NCBI GenBank assembly: GCA_037954235.1
Contig: JBBMOA010000022.1
Location: 4,394,001 to 4,458,000, forward strand
DNA: 64,000 nt
Source of the DNA: Aulostomus chinensis
Lineage: Eukaryota; Chordata; Actinopteri; Syngnathiformes; Aulostomidae
Reading direction: 5' to 3'
Below, piece by piece: positions 58,439 to 64,000 of this stretch (its first letter is position 1; every line of letters starts with the position of its first letter). The notes beneath the pieces are model-generated. The model was given only the letters and a program-made list of their open reading frames with translations, made no database searches and had not been told where the DNA came from. The position numbers and the translations under genes are program-made.

Positions 58439-59803
58439 AGAGAATCAAAAACATTACAGATTGAGGGAAACCCTTCAGAGGAGGAAAAGAAGGAAGGAGA
58501 GAAATCCAAAATTCGAAGCAGGGGGACGTACAGGTGTGTTAGCTGCCTGATCCCGCCCGGCTGGCACCCAGACGACAGGGGAGATGGGTGGGGACACAGA
58601 GGGGAGGGCGGGGGATTGCTCGTCAGTCTGATAGATTATACGTCGGCCTGTATGACAGATCGGTGGGAGAAACGGCGGCAGCAGATTCACCAGGGAGCGG
58701 CATCTCATCTCGGATTCAACAATAATATTTACATAGCCAGCTTGAAATGAGGGCATCAGCGGGCTGACAGGATGGTAAATCGAACCAAATTGAATGGGAG
58801 CAGGAGAAAGAGAGAGAGAAAGGGAAAGACGTCGCCGAGCTGTTCTCCTCCTGTGCATGTCTGTTTGTGCATAATAATCCATTAGGCTTCCCGTGTTTGG
58901 TTATGTGTCTGCTTCTTTTTGTTTCCCAACATGGCAAAAGATTTGCCCGTTTGCAATCAAAGCCCTGCAGTTTTTCCACTATTCTACCGCAAATGCACCC
59001 CGAAACTCTAGGCACTGTTCAAGAAGCACATGTGGACACGCGATGCTGTTTGCAAAACACAGAATGTGACGACGTCCACATACAGAGAGAGGGAATGCAG
59101 GGTGGAACCAACTCCCAGCGTCAACACTGAAGAGGCAGTTTTCGAGGTATGATTAAAACGCGATGATGGTCTGATGACCTGTTAGGGGTTTATGTTTTTC
59201 TGTTGAAAGTGAAAACTACAAGCCTTTCCACCCGTGGCCGGTCCTAAATATGTGCATGTGTTGTCTGGAGCTTAGAAGGTTCTAAAATAAAGCGAACAAT
59301 ATTTTAGAGCATTTATTCTTCCTCCAGGAACTACAGAACTAGGATTAAAACATTAGAGTGTTGTGTGTGTGTGTGATAAGATTTGCAACAAAGGGTTTTT
59401 ACATGTTTAAATGTGGTTTTGATATTTATTCCTCAATTGCAGCTGATAGAAGAATGTTAATATTGATTCAAACTTCAAGAGTCCATGCAGGGAAGCCATT
59501 CCCATAATGGAACACAAAGCTGTGAGTGGGATCTATTAATCCAAGCTTTCAGTCAGCATTTTTCCTTCGTGGCTGCAGAAATCATGCATCTTTCAGGCTC
59601 CGCAACGGTTTTATGTTCCTCATATTCATTCAGGATTACAGTGGACCTTTCATGTGCGTAACTGCCCCTCTGGTGACATCACAACAACGTGTGTACGAAC
59701 CGGGGCCGTACTGACTTAGATGAAGGAGGAGAGAGCCATGTTGGACACTGTTTGCTCTGCAGGGTTTTGATTAGATGTAGAAGTCCAGGGTATTCCATAT
59801 TGG

Positions 59804-59807
<4 letters not shown>
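58439..59807. other. non-coding stretch
   Basis: A GA-rich patch near 58800-58830 and a short GT array at about 59361-59374. No gene recognised. Confidence 0.4.

Positions 59808-59842
<35 letters not shown>
59808..59842. repeat. (GT)n microsatellite
   Basis: About sixteen GT units. Confidence 0.95.
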
Positions 59843-59845
<3 letters not shown>

Positions 59846-60169
59846 ATGTGTAACTATAGTAGAACTATGAGCAAGTGGACTAAATAGTTAAACATAAGGC
59901 ACAGGGAGATGGAGTAGTGTTAGCTTAGCTACTTAGAAGCTCTTTGATTTAATAGTTTTTTTACAATAAGGCTCTAAAAGTCACCTTTAACAAAACCAGA
60001 ATAATAAAGGACTGCTCTTCCTAAATAATGTAGGTTTACCTAAAATATTTAAAGGTAGAGTTTTCTGCATGGTTTGTTGCAGCTTGTAAACACGCCATTC
60101 ATTCAAACTGGGCTCAAAAGCAACCGAAGCATCCACCCCCACCCAGTCCTGCATTCATCTATAACCAAT
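59843..60169. other. non-coding stretch
   Basis: 'ttagcttagctacttagaag' at 59920, otherwise nothing recognised. Confidence 0.4.
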
Positions 60170-60557
60170 AGGCAAGCACATGCTAACCGCCAGCTAGCAG
60201 GAGCGAAATCCTGACTCGGACGAGGTAAACACCTGCTGGTATAAGCTACTCGCCAGCTAGCACACGCTAAATGCCAGCAAGGACATGCTAACCGTCGACT
60301 AGGACAAGGTAACCACCAACTAGAACAAGCTACTCAGTGGCTAGCACTCGCTAAATGCAAGCTACATCCTTTTTGTTCAGCAACTCAACTCTGTTTGTGT
60401 TTCTGCAATCTAGAACGATCCTGTTGATGAACAAAGTTGTCCTGCTTTAATCATTGTGCTGGTGGCACAATTGCCAAGTAGGACAAGCTAGACACTGGCG
60501 AGCATGAGCTGAATGCCAGCTAGCACAAGTTCAAAGCTAGCAAGGACAAGCTAAAGC
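60170..60557. repeat. 21-bp minisatellite with 84-bp higher order, in two blocks
   Basis: Nine consecutive 21-bp units fit exactly at 60170-60358. Their right halves fall into types: A 'catgctaaccg', B 'gaggtaaacac/aaggtaaccac', C 'aagctactc', D 'cgctaaatgc'. The order is A, D-like, B, C, D, A, B, C, D. Thus the BCD units at 60212-60274 and 60296-60358 repeat at 84 bp (17, 14 and 18 matches of 21). After 116 bp of unrelated sequence, about four more units follow at 60475-60557, the last two slightly shortened. Non-coding. Confidence 0.88.
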
Positions 60558-61152
60558 TAAAGCTATACCTCGGTCCAACACTCATATGTTTACACGGATA
60601 AAATACAATATAACCTGGGGAATAAAAGAGTAATTCTAAATAATAATGCTTACAGGCTGAGTTTGAAGGCAGGATCGCTGCACTAGAAGTGATCATTGAA
60701 AGCTGATCCAGGATCAGGCCTCCCAAAAAACCATCTCTGATTACTTCCATACATGAAAGCCATTGTCCAGTCGACTAACTTGACCTCAACTAAAGTTCAG
60801 TTTATTTCTGATTTCTTTAATTCGGAAACTGAAACCAACATCCCGTCCACGTCTATGTCTGACGCCGGGGGGCCGCTGACAAAGCGTCGGTATTTGACAA
60901 TCACAAATGTGCGCGTGATGGTGGTTGAGTGTTTCTGTGGGAATCGACGATTTTTTAGACTGACTGGACCGATAAAGGGGGAACTGACTCGCAAAACAAA
61001 AGTCAGGCAAGCAGAGACAGAGTTCAGGAGAAATTAGAGAACTTCATCAAACTAATGGTCAGAGAGAGAGAGAGATAAGGAGAGATTTTAGGTCAGGAAA
61101 AGAGAAACAAAAGCACCATAGAGGTAAACAAAAAGAGAGGTGGCGAAAAACA

Positions 61153-61158
<6 letters not shown>
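60558..61158. other. non-coding stretch
   Basis: Frames at 60753-61037 on both strands have no domain; (GA)n near 61063-61076. No gene recognised. Confidence 0.4.

Positions 61159-61187
<29 letters not shown>
61159..61187. repeat. (AG)n microsatellite
   Basis: About fourteen AG units. Confidence 0.95.
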
Positions 61188-61189
<2 letters not shown>

Positions 61190-63295
61190 CTTTCATTCTC
61201 TAATGGAAAACATCACATTTCAAAACAGCAAAAGTACAGAGACAGGAAATGGCTAAAACCACTGCAACCAAAAAACAACATAAATATCAGCAGCGCTGAA
61301 GCACAAACAAGCAGTACTGACATTTCAGTGCAAACACCATGAAAGCCAGGAAGGTTTTTCCACCTAAATCAGAGCCTGTAGGAGCCTCTCCCAGCTACCT
61401 GGAGCTGATTCTGAAATAGATCTTTAGAGCCAAGTGACAAACTTGACAAACTCCACTCACATTGTGACAACTCCAAAACTAAAACAGGCCAAGAAAGTGG
61501 TGTGATCAGGCACTGCAAGTGAAGATATATTGAAATGATTGTTGAAGGAAGATGCTTACTTTTTCCGGTGGAAACATGTTGCCCTTTTTTCTTGTATGCC
61601 AGGTACCTCTCTGTCCTCACCTTCTAGTTTACGACAGTTTTTTTTTGTTTTACAGAAACTTCACTATTTTGTGTTTGATGACTTTTGGGCCAACTTGGTC
61701 TACTGTCCCGCTGCTAGCCTAGCGTTCACGTTCATTAGCGATGGGCTATTCTCGGGGGTCTGGAGCTCCATGACGAACACAGAGAGGAGAGTGAAATGTT
61801 TCCATCTGCCTGTCTGACACAAAAATGACGGACAGAAGCAATTTCATAACAAAAAAAAAAAAAAGTTGGCGTGCTCATTCAAGGTACAAATGTTTGATTA
61901 AACAGAGGGAGGTAAGACTGAAATATTTAAAACATGTTAGCATGTCAGCCCGCAGCACAGCATTCAGTCACAATCGAACACACACACAGAGCCATCCTGG
62001 CTGAAAGAAGTCCTGTGTGTTTTAAAGTAAAACAGCATCTAAGGTATCTAAAGCTACTTTACAAGTTTTATTCATTTATATATTTTTCCATGTTTTTGTT
62101 TTTTTTTGGGGGGGGGGGGATCCAAATTTGAAAACCTGACATTTTCACTAGAAGACAAAAAGAAGAAGGAGAAGAAGAAGAAGTGAAACTCAGGGGTAAA
62201 AACAGCTCACAAAATATATAAATATATGAATGTGCGCGCGGGGGGGGGGGGGTAAAAGGCAAAGGAAAAGGTGTCTTTTCAGGCACGGTTGTTTTCTCAA
62301 AGCTTTGTTGTCCAATTTTGCATTAACACTCTGAAACTGAGCCAGCGTTCCTGCTCTGAAGACCGATTTCAAAAAGCTCAATTTTCAGTTGTCAGAAATG
62401 CAGGTTTAGAGCATGCGAAGTGTCCACAGCAGAGTAGATGTGTTAGATGTGGTCGCCAGCCTCGTGTGGGTGAACTCTGAAGTGGGTGATGAACCAGGAA
62501 AAAGAGAGAAAAGAGGGATGAAAAGATGGGGAAAGAAAAACAGAGGCAACCTCTCTCATGACAGTAAAACAGAAGCGAGGATTGGGCGAGAAAACCAGAC
62601 ACGCCACGGATTGCCAATTTGGCTTTCACCAGTAATCATTCCCACTTTCTTACAACAGAATGACAGAAACATTCTCCCTCCATTCACACTGCTCCAATTA
62701 CACCCCCCCCCCCACCCCCTTTCAGGTCATTCTAGCCATGTTTCACCACCCGTCTGCCAGCCTGCTCCTCCCTCTCCACCAAATAAGCCAGAACAACAAC
62801 AACATGGAGCCAGCCGGTGTGATGGTGAATATCAACAACGCTAGCGATCAATAGCATCCAAACCCCCACGGAGTGTGTGTGTGCGTGTGTCTGCCTGAAC
62901 AAACAGGTGGGAATCTCGCCCGGCTACATTAACAATTTGACAAGAATATGAAAAGATGAGCGTTTGATATACGAGCAGTCGCCATCTAGACAAACATCCA
63001 TGCCACGAGTAAAAACAACGCTTCCTGAGAGTGATTTTAAATCAGGACAGCAGCCAAGGTCACCAGACGCTACCTGACGAGACTCGGCTGGGATGTTGGG
63101 GCAGCTTAGAGGCTCAGTCCATGCAGGACAGAGGAGTTCTGTAGAAATAGCAAACACACTCATCACCAAGGAAGCACAGATGAATAACGATGTCACGCCA
63201 GCTGTCACATCACATCACGACAGGTCAGATCTAATTAGCTTTCGGGACTAAGGAACACTGCCTATTAGAGAAATATTGTGCCCTCTATTGTATTC
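61188..63295. other. non-coding stretch with G-runs
   Basis: A16-type run at 61850; G12 run 62108-62119; (GAA)n-like 62160-62183; G13 run 62240-62252 after 'gcgcgc'; C11 run near 62703-62713. A GT patch lies near 62874. No gene recognised. Confidence 0.45.
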
Positions 63296-63812
63296 ACTTC
63301 TGATAACATCAGCTGGAAGTTGGAAAACTTGCTGCGAACACTCCTGAACACGCATCTCATCATGCTACGCTAGGTGGATAACGATGACCCGACTTGACAT
63401 TGAAAGCCTCGTTTTGTTGTTGCAAAGTTTGTCGTTAGCATTATGCGAAGCTACGCTGATAATTATGGCGGGAAACTGAAAATTGGAGCACTTAGTGCAT
63501 CTCTTTCGGTAAGGTCTGTTGTTTGCCTGATGCTATGCTACGCTGCTAACGATGATGTTTAAGCTGCCTTTGGAACACGAATCTCATTGCCGAGTCCGGG
63601 CGGTTATGAAATGCTACGCTACGCTGACTGCAGCAACGTGGAACTTGCTGCTTCAGCCCCCTTGACTCCACATCTGTTGTTTGTGCTACGCTACGCTAAT
63701 AATGATCATGTCAAACTTGCCATTGGAAAAATCGTCTGGAAGCAAGTTTTGCTCCGTTTACATCAGGATGATAACAATGTATTGTGAAACTTAAGATTGG
63801 AAACGCGGCTTA
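63296..63812. repeat. diverged tandem array of about 85-bp units ('gctacgct')
   Basis: The word gctacgct recurs at 63364, 63450, 63537, 63618 and 63689 (spacings 86, 87, 81, 71). Each is followed by 'gataacgatg/taacgatgatg/taatgatcatg', then 'aacttgcc.ttggaa' wording, then 'cgaatctcat/cgcatctcat'. Partial units extend to both sides. The frame at 63587-63787 reads through the array and is not a gene. Confidence 0.78.
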
Positions 63813-64000
63813 AAACGGACTTTTTATATTTGGACATCATCACGTTCTCCGGTTTTAATTTTGGCGGTCGCTAGAAGGCGTCGGAGCCCGGCTCTACAAA
63901 CACTAAAGTAAAAGCACTTAAGCGGGCCAATAATATCAAAACCCACTGATACAGAACACAAGTCAGAACACACAGATGTACTTTCCCACATTCTGCACAA
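63813..64000. other. non-coding end of window
   Basis: Nothing recognised. Confidence 0.4.

Noticed and set aside
60170..60557. CRISPR-like spacing in the 21-bp array
   Set aside because: Units are contiguous with no unique spacers and the host is a eukaryote.
62804..62854. Short frame beginning MEPAGVMVNINN
   Set aside because: Sixteen codons ending in a stop, no supporting signals.

Overview
The window reads as non-coding nuclear DNA from a teleost fish, probably a percomorph. The evidence is a decayed LINE of the L2 (Maui-like) group, four copies of a tRNA-headed SINE ending in a ggat-type simple tail, very abundant (CA)n/(GT)n microsatellites, and several short dispersed motifs familiar from fish genomes, such as the 'aaaagcgtctgccaaa' tail and the 'ggtcaaaggtcaaggtcac' block. 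Nothing bacterial, organellar or viral was seen. I found no host protein-coding gene I can name and no functional tRNA, rRNA or snRNA gene. Almost all open frames are chance frames through simple sequence or repeats. Three short stretches look weakly like exons (about 44.75-44.95 kb, 49.79-49.86 kb and 57.73-58.01 kb); they are flagged at low confidence.

Layout. 0-5 kb: SINE copy 1 with target-site duplication, CA/GT arrays, a degenerate 21-bp array, and ACT/ATC arrays. 5.4-7.1 kb: 5'-truncated L2 LINE broken by frameshifts, a stop and a deletion. 8.6-9.8 kb: GT and CA arrays in alternating orientation. 10-19 kb: mostly featureless, with poly-C/G runs, a dispersed repeat at 12.8 kb, a TTAGCTTAGC-type repeat at 17 kb, and a 21-bp array with 42-bp higher order at 18.8-19.4 kb. 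22-27 kb: microsatellites, dispersed repeat, SINE copy 2, a 27-base palindrome, and the tail of another retroposon. 26.9-31 kb: two conserved-looking quiet blocks. 34.5-35.2 kb: a relic DNA transposon with inverted ends and a broken Myb/SANT-like frame, of Harbinger type. 35.6-43.2 kb: three long purine-rich tracts and SINE copy 3. 43.9-49 kb: a three-unit tandem repeat, long poly-C runs, and a second copy of the 12.8-kb dispersed repeat. 50-57 kb: quiet blocks, SINE copy 4 (head-truncated), and a dense cluster of CA/GT arrays. 60-64 kb: a 21-bp array with 84-bp higher order and an array of about 85 bp.

There is no gene pathway to describe; the content is repeat biology plus possible regulatory sequence. 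The least expected pattern is that three unrelated minisatellites (4.2, 19.1 and 60.2 kb) share a 21-bp period, two of them with even-multiple higher-order structure (42 and 84 bp). The richest single element is the Harbinger-like relic at 34.5 kb. I do not see a convincing new biological system.
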